Source: Aureimonas populi (GTDB lineage: Bacteria > Pseudomonadota > Alphaproteobacteria > Rhizobiales > Rhizobiaceae). Taken from it: 64,000 nt of DNA. Below, in pieces: positions 45,899 through 53,487 of this stretch. Each line of letters opens with the position of its first letter. Within the stretch, counting starts at the first letter, position 1. The stretch spans positions 1,550,001-1,614,000 of the forward strand of contig NZ_CP072611.1 of the NCBI RefSeq assembly GCF_017815515.1, in the 5' to 3' direction. A program made the translations under genes and the position numbers. Below the pieces are notes generated by a model. That model saw nothing but the letters and a program-made list of their open reading frames with translations. It ran no database searches and was not told where the DNA came from.

Positions 45899-47844
45899 TG
45901 CGGAATGTCGCTGTCGGACAGCCCGGACGCCTGCGCGTCGGCCGGCGTGTTGACGGCCACTTCACCCTTCACCCACCAGGAGAACGGGTCGATCCCGGCA
46001 TAGGCCGGCTGGCTTTCCGGCATGCCGAACTTGTCCCAGTAGGCCAGCCAGAACTCGTCGCGGTACCATTGGGGAACGACATGGTAGTTCCACAGCATGA
46101 CGCGGTCGAGCGCGCGCGTGGCCGCGACCAGGGAGTCGCGATCGGGCGCGGTGATGATCGCGTCGATCAACTGGTCCACCGCCGGATCCTTCACCCCGGC
46201 ATAGTTGCGCGTGCCGGGCGTGTCGGCCGCCGTCGAAGACCAGAAGTCGCGCTGTTCGTTGCCGGGCGAGAGCGATTGCGGATAGTAGCGCATGCCCACC
46301 AGCTCGAAGTCGTAATTGTTCATCCGCTCGATATACTGCGTCGGATCGATGATCCGCACATTGGTGCGGATGCCGAGCCGCTCGAGCTGCCTTGCATAGG
46401 GCTCCAGCGTGCGGTTGGAGCTGGGGTCCGAGCCCAGGAACTCGATGGAGAGCTGCTCCCCCGTCTCGCCGTTCACCAGCGTCGTGCCGCGCAGCTCGTA
46501 TCCGGCCTCCCGCAGCAGCCCCAGCGCCTCGCGCAGATATTCTCGGCCGCCGGTGGCCGAGTCGTAGACGGGCAATTTGAATTCCTGCGTGAACACCTCA
46601 TCGGGGATCGAGTCGCGCAAGGGCTCCAGATAACGAAGCTCGGCCTCGCTCGGCAGCCCCTTGGCGGCCAGCTCGCTATTGTCCCAGTAGCTGGAGATGC
46701 GCTTGTTCAGGCCGTAGAAGAAGTTGCGGTTCATGTCCTCGAAATTGAACGCGAGCGTCAGCGCCTTGCGCACGCGCCGGTCCGAGAATTTGGGCAGGCG
46801 GTTGTTCAGGACATAGGCCTGCATGGACATCACGGAGTGGTCGGGCAGGGTCTCGCGCGCCACCCGCCCGTCGACGGCCGCCGGGAAGTCGTAGCCCGTC
46901 GACCAGCGCTGGGAATCGTTCTCGATCCGCCAGTCGTCCAGCCCGCCCTTCTTGAAGGCCTCCCACGAGGCGTTCGCATCGCGCAGATAGACGTAGCGCA
47001 GGCGGTCGAAATTGTAGCGGCCGACGCGTGTCGGCAGGCTCGCCCCCCAGGCGTCCGGCACGCGCTCCCACTCCACCGAGTTGCCGACGTTGAAGGTCGC
47101 GATGCGGTAGGGGCCCGAGCCGAGGGGCGGCTCCAGCGTGGGCTGGGTGATGTCGCGCGTGCGGCCCTGCGCGTCCTGCCCCGTCCACCAGTGCCTGGGC
47201 AGGACGACGAGGTCGCCCATGATGTTGGGAAGCTCGCGATTGTTCGTCTGGTCGAAGACGAAGGTCACCTCCCGCTCGCCGCTCTGTCGCGCTTCCGCGA
47301 CATTGGCGTAGTAGGAGGACCATTGCGGGTGCAGGGTCTTCAGCGTCTCGAAGCTCCACAACACGTCCTCGACGGTGATGGGCTCGCCGTCGTGCCAGCG
47401 TGCTTCGGGGTTCAGGCGGAAGCTGACCGAGGAATAGTCGGACGGATACCGGATCGCCTCGGCGATCAGCCCGTGGCTCACGCCCGGCTCGTCCGGCGAC
47501 TGCTCCATCAGCGTATCGTAGATGACGCCGCCGCCGAACCCGCCGACGCCCGAACTCGTTCCGGCTGCCGCCGTCCCGCGCAGGATGAACGGGTTGAAGC
47601 TGTCATAGCTGCCCGATGCGATGCGGTTCAGCGTGCCGCCCTTCGGGGCGTCCGGGTTCACATAGTCGTAATGCGCGAAGTCGTCCGGGTATTTCGTCGG
47701 CTCGATGAGGCTGGAGGAGGGGCGCCAATCGCCCATCTCCGCCGCCGGCGCGGTCTCGGCGGCGGGCGGGGTGTCCTGGGCGAGGGCGGGCGCGGGGGCG
47801 AGGAGGAGGGCCGCGATGGCGAGGGCCTGCCGCAAGAGCTTCAT
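45895..47844 (-). CDS. yejA: Extracellular peptide-binding protein YejA, copy 1
   Basis: This 649-residue binding protein has a Sec signal (MKLLRQALAIAALLLAPAPA) and an Ala/Glu-rich spacer. The YejA domain starts at HYDYVNPDAPKGGTLNRIAS; later SFRLNPEARWHDGEPITVED and WNYHVVPQWYRDEFWLAYWD are recognisable. It is the first gene of a five-gene operon (two yejA copies, yejB, yejE, yejF). ATG 47844 gives the proper signal peptide; the 41-residue upstream extension in frame is rejected. The two copies have different export signals (Sec here, Tat-like in copy 2). Confidence 0.92.
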   Translation of the reverse strand: MKLLRQALAIAALLLAPAPALAQDTPPAAETAPAAEMGDWRPSSSLIEPTKYPDDFAHYDYVNPDAPKGGTLNRIASGSYDSFNPFILRGTAAAGTSSGVGGFGGGVIYDTLMEQSPDEPGVSHGLIAEAIRYPSDYSSVSFRLNPEARWHDGEPITVEDVLWSFETLKTLHPQWSSYYANVAEARQSGEREVTFVFDQTNNRELPNIMGDLVVLPRHWWTGQDAQGRTRDITQPTLEPPLGSGPYRIATFNVGNSVEWERVPDAWGASLPTRVGRYNFDRLRYVYLRDANASWEAFKKGGLDDWRIENDSQRWSTGYDFPAAVDGRVARETLPDHSVMSMQAYVLNNRLPKFSDRRVRKALTLAFNFEDMNRNFFYGLNKRISSYWDNSELAAKGLPSEAELRYLEPLRDSIPDEVFTQEFKLPVYDSATGGREYLREALGLLREAGYELRGTTLVNGETGEQLSIEFLGSDPSSNRTLEPYARQLERLGIRTNVRIIDPTQYIERMNNYDFELVGMRYYPQSLSPGNEQRDFWSSTAADTPGTRNYAGVKDPAVDQLIDAIITAPDRDSLVAATRALDRVMLWNYHVVPQWYRDEFWLAYWDKFGMPESQPAYAGIDPFSWWVKGEVAVNTPADAQASGLSDSDIPQ

Positions 47845-47995
47845 GAAATCCGGTCTCCCCGCGCTGTGGTCGTGTTCAGCCATGCCGGGCATTGTGGCCT
47901 TCGTTCGGCAGTGCGGCATTCTGGCGCCGAGTCTAGCTTCAAATGCGCGCGAGTCCACCGCCGCCACATTACGCTTAAGACAGGCCGCAACGTGA

Positions 47996-48027
47996 AAACG
48001 GGCCGGACATCGCTGTCCGGCCCGTTT
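47996..48027. terminator. Strong hairpin terminator after the cytochrome c gene
   Basis: A 14-bp perfect stem (AAACGGGCCGGACA and its complement) around TCGC lies 19 bp after the stop of the minus-strand cytochrome gene. Its T-end is followed by CACG on that strand. It separates the cytochrome transcript from the Yej operon leader. Confidence 0.8.
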
Positions 48028-48045
48028 CCATGAAGGGCGCGCCGC

Positions 48046-48954
48046 CTATGGCTGCGGCGCGGGAACGATGGTGGTGCCGCCCGGAGCCGGAGCCGGGGCC
48101 GGGGCCGGGGCCGGCGCCGGCTCGCCGGCTTCGGCCGGCGCGGCTTGCGCCGGGGCTTCCCCGGTGGCCGGCGCCTCCTCGCCCGTGTTGGGCGTGGCGG
48201 CCTGCGGGTCGGTGGCCTCGCCGGTCGTGGCCGGGCTCTCGGAGATCGGCGCCGCGCCGCTGGCGGGATCGGTCGTGGCCGGGGCCTGCGGCTGGTCGGT
48301 GGCGGGCTGCGAGGGGTCGGTCCCCACCGTCGGCGGCGTCGCCTCGTCCTGCGGCGCGGCTTCCCCGCCCGGCGCGGCCTCGCCCTCGGCGGCGGGCTCC
48401 TCGGCCGGCGGCTCGGGCAGGGGGGCCGGGTCGTTGGAGAGCGTGCGCAGATAGGCGATCAGGTTGGCGCGGTCGCCGTCGTTGGAAATGCCGGCAAAGC
48501 CCATCGCGGTGCCGGGAATGTACTGGCGCGGATTGCGCAGGAAATGGTCGAGATGCTCGTAGTCCCACACCACCGTGGCCCCCTCGCTGAAGGCCTCCAT
48601 GGCGGTGGAGTAGGAAAAGCCCGGATCTTCGGCCACGGGGCGGTTCACCACGTCCCACATATGCGGGCCGACGCCGGAGGGCGCGCCTTCCTCGGGGCTG
48701 TGGCAGGACTGGCAGCGGCGGAACACGGTGGAGCCGGCCTCGGCGTCCGCGTCCTGGAGCAGCGTGGCGATGGGCACGAAAGCCACCTCCTCCGCCGCGC
48801 CGCCCGCGCCCTCCTCCTGCGCCTCGATCACGTAGCCGGGCTGCTCCGGCACCCGGGAGGTGAAGATCGCCTCCGCCAGAAGGCTGCCGCCGAACAGCAC
48901 GAAGACGGTGCCGAGCACGGCGCCGAAAATCTTGTTGGCCTCGAAAGAATCCAT
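48046..48954 (-). CDS. Membrane-anchored cytochrome c (CycM-like) with long Ala/Pro tail
   Basis: This 302-residue protein has an uncleaved N-terminal anchor (MDSFEANKIFGAVLGTVFVL, helix to about residue 30). A class I cytochrome c domain follows, with haem site CQSCH near residues 81-85 and distal ligand Met in PGTAMGFAGI near 150. The domain ends near 175. The last 125 residues are a low-complexity Ala/Pro/Glu/Thr tail finishing in (PA)n and PGG. Related CycM proteins carry electrons to the terminal oxidase in rhizobia and usually stop soon after the haem domain. It is divergent from the kdsB-pheA fusion. Confidence 0.88.
   Translation of the reverse strand: MDSFEANKIFGAVLGTVFVLFGGSLLAEAIFTSRVPEQPGYVIEAQEEGAGGAAEEVAFVPIATLLQDADAEAGSTVFRRCQSCHSPEEGAPSGVGPHMWDVVNRPVAEDPGFSYSTAMEAFSEGATVVWDYEHLDHFLRNPRQYIPGTAMGFAGISNDGDRANLIAYLRTLSNDPAPLPEPPAEEPAAEGEAAPGGEAAPQDEATPPTVGTDPSQPATDQPQAPATTDPASGAAPISESPATTGEATDPQAATPNTGEEAPATGEAPAQAAPAEAGEPAPAPAPAPAPAPGGTTIVPAPQP
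48081..48120. repeat. GGGGCC/GGAGCC hexanucleotide tandem repeat in the cytochrome tail
   Basis: About six tandem copies of GGAGCC, GGGGCC or GGCGCC encode the alternating Pro-Ala end of the cytochrome. Because the unit is 6 bp, slippage changes the number of Pro-Ala pairs without a frameshift. Confidence 0.7.
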
Positions 48955-49223
48955 GAAACGGGCGGCTCCTCACCAGCCGGCAACTCCCGGGCCGACGAAC
49001 GCATTCAAGAAATCGCGCGAAAACTAGGAGCTTTGCCCTTTTGAGGCAACATCTGTAAGTCCCCACGAGACCGGGCTCGAACCGCTTCGGCCGTGCCTCG
49101 CGAAGAAGGCGGCCGGGCGAGCGAGTTAGAACCGTTCTTGCATCGGCGCGCGCCAAGGATCAAGCGCCGGTTGCAACACAGACGCAAAATCGAGAGGGGC
49201 CGCACGGCCCCGCAAGGCCCGAT

Positions 49224-50807
49224 ATGAAAGCTCTCGTCCTGATTCCGGCCCGCATGGGCTCCACCCGGCTCCCCGGCAAGCCGCTGGCCGACATCGCGGG
49301 CAGGCCGATGATCGTGCACGTGGCCGAGCGCGCCACGGCCGCCGGCATCGGCCGTGTGGTCGTGGCCACGGATTCGCCCGAGATTCGCAAGGCCGTGGAG
49401 GCGGCGGGCTTCGAGGCGGTGATGACGGGGGGCCATCATCTCTCCGGCTCGGACCGCAGCTTCGAGGCCCTCACGCTGCTGGATCCGCGGGGCGAGGTGG
49501 AGGTGGTCGTCAATCTCCAGGGCGACCAGCCGACCGTGGAGCCGGCCTCGATCCGCGCGGTGGCCGAGCTTCTGGCGCAGGAGGCCGATTGCGACATCGC
49601 CACGCTCGCCGCCCCGATCACGCTGGAAAGGGAGCGGGCCGATCCGGCGGTGGTCAAGGTCGTCGGCTCCCCGCTGCCGGGCGGGCGGCTGCGCGCGCTC
49701 TACTTCACGCGCGCCAGCGCCCCGGCGGGGGAGGGCGAGCTGTTCCACCATATCGGCGTCTACGCCTATCGCCGCCGGGCGCTGGAGCGGTTCGTGGCGC
49801 TCGGCCCCTCGGCGCTGGAGCGCCGCGAGAGCCTGGAGCAGTTGCGCGCGCTGGAAGCGGGAATGCGCATCGACGTGGGCATCGTCGGCGCCGTGCCGCT
49901 GGGCGTGGATACGCCGGCCCAGCTCGAGGAGGCGCGGCGCAAGCTGCTTCCCCGCGCCGCCACGGGCCGGATCTCCTTCCAGGGCGAGCCGGGGGCCAAT
50001 TCCGATACCGCCTGCCGCAACTGGTATCCGGCGCTCGAGCCCCTGCCGTGCCCGACCTTCGAGGACGCCTTCGCGGCGGTGACGAAGGGCGAGGCCGATC
50101 TGGCCATGATCCCCATCGAGAACACCATCGCGGGCCGGGTCGCCGATATCCATCACCTCCTGCCCATCTCCGGGCTGAAGATCGTGGGCGAGCATTTCCT
50201 GCCCATCCGCTTCCAGCTCATGGCCAAGAGGGGCGTGTCGCTGGAGGAGGTGCGCGAGGTCCACAGCCATATCCACGCGCTCGGCCAGTGCCGGGGCATC
50301 CTGCGCCGGCACGGCTGGAAGCCTGTCGTCTCGGGCGACACGGCGGGCGCCGCGCGCCTCGTCTCGCAGATGGAGGCGCGCGGCGCGGCGGCGCTCGCCC
50401 CGCGCCTGGCCGCCGATCTCTACGGGCTCGACATCCTGCTGGAAGACGTGGACGACGCGGCGCACAACACCACGCGCTTCGTCGTCCTGTCGCGCGCCGG
50501 CGAGGGGGACGAGGCGCTCTGGGCGCCGGCGGGCAACGGGCCGACCGTGACGACCTTCGTCTTCGAGGTGCGCAACCTGCCGGCCGCGCTCTACAAGGCG
50601 CTGGGGGGCTTTGCCACCAACGGCGTCAACATGACCAAGCTGGAGAGCTACCAGCTCGGCGGCCAGTTCACCGCCACGCAGTTCTACGCCGATGTGGAGG
50701 GCCACCCGAGCGACGAGCCGCTGGGGCGGGCGCTGGACGAGCTGGCCTTCTTCACCAAGCGGCTGACCATCCTGGGCGTCTATCCCGCCGCGCCCGAGCG
50801 CATCTGA
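49224..50807 (+). CDS. Fusion: KdsB (CMP-KDO synthetase) plus prephenate dehydratase PheA
   Basis: One 527-residue frame joins two enzymes. Residues 1 to about 242 are KdsB, which makes CMP-KDO for lipopolysaccharide: [28 protein letters not shown] and [12 protein letters not shown] are visible, and the domain ends at [15 protein letters not shown]. After a linker of about six residues, prephenate dehydratase begins at [20 protein letters not shown] (about 250-269). It has the [10 protein letters not shown] motif near 414 and an ACT domain with [20 protein letters not shown] near 468. In rhizobia these are normally adjacent separate genes. There is no stop and no ATG, GTG or TTG at the joint. 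A GAGGAGG at 49926 before an in-frame CTG at 49944 could be a relic of the pheA start. Confidence 0.88.
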   Translation: MKALVLIPARMGSTRLPGKPLADIAGRPMIVHVAERATAAGIGRVVVATDSPEIRKAVEAAGFEAVMTGGHHLSGSDRSFEALTLLDPRGEVEVVVNLQGDQPTVEPASIRAVAELLAQEADCDIATLAAPITLERERADPAVVKVVGSPLPGGRLRALYFTRASAPAGEGELFHHIGVYAYRRRALERFVALGPSALERRESLEQLRALEAGMRIDVGIVGAVPLGVDTPAQLEEARRKLLPRAATGRISFQGEPGANSDTACRNWYPALEPLPCPTFEDAFAAVTKGEADLAMIPIENTIAGRVADIHHLLPISGLKIVGEHFLPIRFQLMAKRGVSLEEVREVHSHIHALGQCRGILRRHGWKPVVSGDTAGAARLVSQMEARGAAALAPRLAADLYGLDILLEDVDDAAHNTTRFVVLSRAGEGDEALWAPAGNGPTVTTFVFEVRNLPAALYKALGGFATNGVNMTKLESYQLGGQFTATQFYADVEGHPSDEPLGRALDELAFFTKRLTILGVYPAAPERI

Positions 50808-50829
50808 AAATCGGGGGCCGGACAGCAAA

Positions 50830-50852
50830 AAGCCCCCGGAATGCGGGGGCTT
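50830..50852 (-). terminator. Intrinsic terminator of the DUF1127 gene
   Basis: AAGCCCCCG-GAATG-CGGGGGCTT forms a 9-bp stem. On the minus strand it is followed by TTT, giving a classic terminator about 30 bp after the DUF1127 stop. It may also stop the convergent kdsB-pheA transcript. Confidence 0.8.
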
Positions 50853-50881
50853 GGCGTCTGCTGTCGTTCGGTGGGGAGGGT

Positions 50882-51028
50882 TTAGCGGCCCTGCTGCACC
50901 GCACGACGGATGTCGCCGCGCATCACGCCGATATCGGCGAGCATGCGGTCGTCCATCTCGCGCAGCTCGCTCACGCTGCGGCTGTAGTCGCGGTAGTTCT
51001 TGAGGCGGCGGGTGAATCCCGAAAACAT
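50882..51028 (-). CDS. DUF1127 small protein (YjiS-like)
   Basis: This 48-residue protein has the DUF1127 pattern: an Arg/Lys-rich start (FTRRLKNYRDYSR), then ELREMDDRMLADIGVMRGDI and a final Arg. Such short Arg-rich proteins are common in alphaproteobacteria; some bind RNA and affect phosphate and carbon metabolism, but this one is uncharacterised. AAGGA lies before ATG 51028. It has its own terminator, and tandem TTGTGCA-type repeats lie upstream (51103-51131). Confidence 0.88.
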   Translation of the reverse strand: MFSGFTRRLKNYRDYSRSVSELREMDDRMLADIGVMRGDIRRAVQQGR

Positions 51029-51102
51029 CGTTTTTGTCCTTGGAGGGTGCATCTGTTCTGAGCATCCATATAGACCCTCCACCTGCCCACGAGGAGCGCA
51101 GA

Positions 51103-51131
51103 TTTTGCACGTCTGTTGTGCATATTGTGCA
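51103..51131. repeat. Three tandem TTKTGCA repeats upstream of the DUF1127 gene
   Basis: TTTTGCA (51103-51109, allowing one variant), TTGTGCA (51116-51122) and TTGTGCA (51125-51131) lie in the region between the DUF1127 and nudC genes, the last two exactly 9 bp apart. They may be an operator; this is inference from the repetition and position only. Confidence 0.35.
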
Positions 51132-51183
51132 TGAGGCGGGCAGACGCATTGTCGAAATTCGGCCATGAAGCCGGGTTTCCGGC

Positions 51184-52113
51184 TTAGCCACCTAAAAATC
51201 GCCGCACGAGTTGATGCGCGATTGCATAATTTGAAGGCAGGCTCAGTCCGTCGGCATGGCGCCCCTCCAGCATGGCCTGCATCTCGGCGCGCGTGAACCA
51301 GCGGCACCCTTCCAGCTCCGCGTCCTGCATCGTGATGTCGCTTGTCAGGGCGCGGCCCCGGCAGCCGATCATCAGCGATCCGGGAAAGGGCCAGGGCTGC
51401 GAGGCTTCGTAGGCGACCTCGCCCACCATTATGCCCGCCTCCTCCTGCGTCTCGCGGCGCACCGCGTCCTCGATGGTTTCGCCCGGCTCCACGAAGCCGG
51501 CGAGGCAGGACCACATGCCGGGCTTGAAATGATGCTGCCGGCCGAGAAGCCCGTTCCCCTCGCCGTCGTGGATCAGCATGATCGCCACCGGGTCGGTGCG
51601 CGGGAAATGCATCTGCCCGCAGGCCGTGCAGCGGCGGCGATAGCCGGCGATCTCCGAAACGGTCCGCCCCCCGCACAGGCCGCAGAAGCGCGTCCGGCGG
51701 TGCCAGGTCAGGAGATGCTGCCCCTGCGCCAGCTCGCCTTGCGCCTCCGCGTCGAGCCGGGCCTCCATGGCGAGCGTGCGCAGGTCGAGTGGCTCGGCCT
51801 CGCCGGGCGCCTCCATGCCCTCCGGCAGGGCCAGCGCCAGGCGGGGCGCGCCATCCTCGCGCCGCCAGCCGAGCAGCACCGCCTCCTCCAGCGCGCCGCC
51901 CAGCGCCTGCGCCTCGAAAAGCGCGAAGGCGGGGTCCGCGCGGCCCTCCACCGTCCGGCACAGCCACTGCCCGCCGAGCGAGAGGAAGATGCGCGCATCC
52001 GCATGGCGCAGCGCCAGCGCCAGCGTTTCCTCGCTTCGCTCCTCCCCGGAGCGGACGAGGCGGTTGCCGCAAAAGCCCATGGCCGGCGCGGCTTGTGTGA
52101 GGAGCGCGCTCAT
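51184..52113 (-). CDS. nudC: NADH pyrophosphatase NudC
   Basis: This 309-residue NUDIX enzyme hydrolyses NAD(H) and in other bacteria removes NAD caps from RNA. It has the zinc ribbon FCGLCGGRT ... RRRCTACGQMHFPR (about 148-176), the NUDIX box GFVEPGETIEDAVRRETQEE followed by AGI near 210-232, and SQPWPFPGSLMIG, the NADH-specific SQPWPFPxS signature. ATG 52113 overlaps the stop of the upstream HIT gene. It ends 155 bp upstream of the DUF1127 start on the same strand. Confidence 0.94.
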   Translation of the reverse strand: MSALLTQAAPAMGFCGNRLVRSGEERSEETLALALRHADARIFLSLGGQWLCRTVEGRADPAFALFEAQALGGALEEAVLLGWRREDGAPRLALALPEGMEAPGEAEPLDLRTLAMEARLDAEAQGELAQGQHLLTWHRRTRFCGLCGGRTVSEIAGYRRRCTACGQMHFPRTDPVAIMLIHDGEGNGLLGRQHHFKPGMWSCLAGFVEPGETIEDAVRRETQEEAGIMVGEVAYEASQPWPFPGSLMIGCRGRALTSDITMQDAELEGCRWFTRAEMQAMLEGRHADGLSLPSNYAIAHQLVRRFLGG

Positions 52114-52523
52114 GCCCGGCCCATCCGCCCGGCCAGCGCCAGCGCCAGCGCCTGTCCCTCGCCGGCCTCGTAGGGCGCCGCGCCCGGCCGGCCCCAGACC
52201 GGGCCGGGCCAGCCCTCGTCGCCCTCCTGCCGCGCGATGACGTGCAGGTGGAACTGGCGCACCATGTTGCCCAGCGCGCCGAGATTGATCTTGAGCGCCC
52301 CCGTCTGCGCCTTCAGTGCCTCGGCCGTCAAGCTGGCCTCCTCGGCCAGGAGCGCGCGCTCGGGCGCGGCCAGGTCGAACAGCTCCACAAGGCCGGGCCG
52401 CTCGGGAACGAGGATGACCCATGGCCAGCGCCGGTCGTTCATCAGGAGGGCGCGGCACAGGGGCAGGCGGGCGAGGGGGATCGTGTCCGCCTCAAGGCGC
52501 GGATCGAGGAGAAAGGAGGACAT
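52110..52523 (-). CDS. HIT domain protein
   Basis: This 137-residue single-domain protein of the histidine triad superfamily has the active-site strand NMVRQFHLHVIARQEGDEGW near residues 95-114. The first His of the HxHxH triad is Gln, but the central catalytic His is kept. The earlier RRWPWVILVPERPGLVELFD is the family's N-terminal part. HIT proteins are nucleotidyl hydrolases or transferases. It is co-translated with nudC (ATGA overlap), suggesting joint handling of dinucleotides; the substrate is not known. It starts close to the divergent SRP RNA promoter. Confidence 0.85.
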   Translation of the reverse strand: MSSFLLDPRLEADTIPLARLPLCRALLMNDRRWPWVILVPERPGLVELFDLAAPERALLAEEASLTAEALKAQTGALKINLGALGNMVRQFHLHVIARQEGDEGWPGPVWGRPGAAPYEAGEGQALALALAGRMGRA

Positions 52524-52567
52524 GGCGGCTTTCGGGGTGACTTTTCCGATTGCGGGCGTCCGGCGGC

Positions 52568-52596
52568 TTGCATTTGGCGCCGGCTCGAACGATATG
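52568..52596 (+). promoter_or_regulatory. Promoter of SRP RNA
   Basis: TTGCAT (52568-52573) and GATATG (52591-52596) are separated by 17 bp, placing transcription start at about 52603, the first base of the SRP RNA helix. Confidence 0.55.
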
Positions 52597-52601
52597 GAGG
52601 C

Positions 52602-52702
52602 CGGGAGGTTGGTGGTGGACGAGCCACTCGCCAACCGGGTCAGGTCCGGAAGGAAGCAGCCCCAACGAGCTCCGGCACGGGTCATCGTGCCAGCCTCCCA
52701 CC
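52602..52702 (+). ncRNA. ffs: Signal recognition particle 4.5S RNA
   Basis: The conserved apical core GGTCAGGTCCGGAAGGAAGC, followed by AGCCC, sits at about 52639-52663. Complementary ends GGGAGG...CCTCCC close the long hairpin, and CCCTTTT follows as terminator. The SRP RNA binds Ffh to target membrane proteins. It lies upstream of dnaX with one minus-strand gene between, in a neighbourhood with dnaX, ybaB and recR that I know from Hyphomicrobiales. Confidence 0.95.
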
Positions 52703-52726
52703 CTTTTCCCCCGTCCGGCCGCCCGC

Positions 52727-53323
52727 TTAGTAGAGCCACAGGACGGGATCGAGAACCCCCGTAGCCTGTAAATGCTCCGTGGTTTCGAAGGCGGGGATCG
52801 CCACGAGGAAGACGAGGCCGTCCAGCAGCGTTGCATAGAGGCGCCCGGTGCGCACGCTCAGCGTCTGCTGGTCCTTAAAGAGGCGCGGATCGGGCCAGAA
52901 GCGCGGCACGCTGCGCCGGTACGCGTCATAGGCCGGGCCGAACAGGCCCGCGAGATAGGTTTCCTCCCGCCGGATGACGATGCTGAACGCCGCCCAGCTT
53001 GCCAGGAGAAAGATCACGCCGAGGGTCAGGCTGCCGCTTTGCGCGCCCACGCCGCCCGCCGCCAGCGTCGAGAAGAAGTAGAGCGGGTTGCGCGTGATCG
53101 AATAGGGCCCGCTCCGCACGATCTCCACGTTCTTGCGCCCGCCGATATAGAGGGTGCACCACAGGCGGCCGGCGATGCCGAGGAGGATCAGGATGAGCCC
53201 GCCCGCTTCGACGGCCTCGTGGATCCGGTGCGATCCTGCCGGGGAAATGCCGAGCAGGGCGGCGAAGGCGGCCAGGATCAGGGCGGCGAGAACATAGCGC
53301 CGGCGGCGCTGGAAGAGGCTCAT
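52727..53323 (-). CDS. Isoprenylcysteine carboxyl methyltransferase-like membrane protein
   Basis: This 198-residue protein has four or five hydrophobic helices. The C-terminal part carries VRSGPYSITRNPLYFFSTLA near residues 70-89 and a later REETYLAGLFGPAYDAYRRS, the SAM-binding motif of the ICMT/PEMT family (RNPxY and E-x-x-L-x-x-xxGxxYxxY). Bacterial members methylate unknown lipids or small molecules. Start ATG 53323 precedes an Arg-rich stretch; longer frames look unrelated. It lies between the SRP RNA and dnaX on the opposite strand. Confidence 0.82.
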   Translation of the reverse strand: MSLFQRRRRYVLAALILAAFAALLGISPAGSHRIHEAVEAGGLILILLGIAGRLWCTLYIGGRKNVEIVRSGPYSITRNPLYFFSTLAAGGVGAQSGSLTLGVIFLLASWAAFSIVIRREETYLAGLFGPAYDAYRRSVPRFWPDPRLFKDQQTLSVRTGRLYATLLDGLVFLVAIPAFETTEHLQATGVLDPVLWLY

Positions 53324-53487
53324 GTTCACGAGGACGGTCCCCAGGCACCGCCATGCCGGCGGCGCCTTTCCATCCATCGCAAGCATGGCGCGATTGCGGC
53401 GCCGGTCCGCCTCCGCCGGTCTTGCCGATTGCATTGTCGGCAAAGGCGGCTAGGTTCGCCGCGAAGAGACCTGTCGGGGCTGGGCGG

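Noticed and set aside
48080..48125. Short GC-rich tandem repeats as a possible CRISPR array
   Set aside because: The units are 6 bp with no spacers and lie inside the coding tail of the cytochrome.
52237..52764. Open frames across the SRP RNA locus
   Set aside because: The conserved SRP RNA core and promoter explain this DNA; the translations have no family features.
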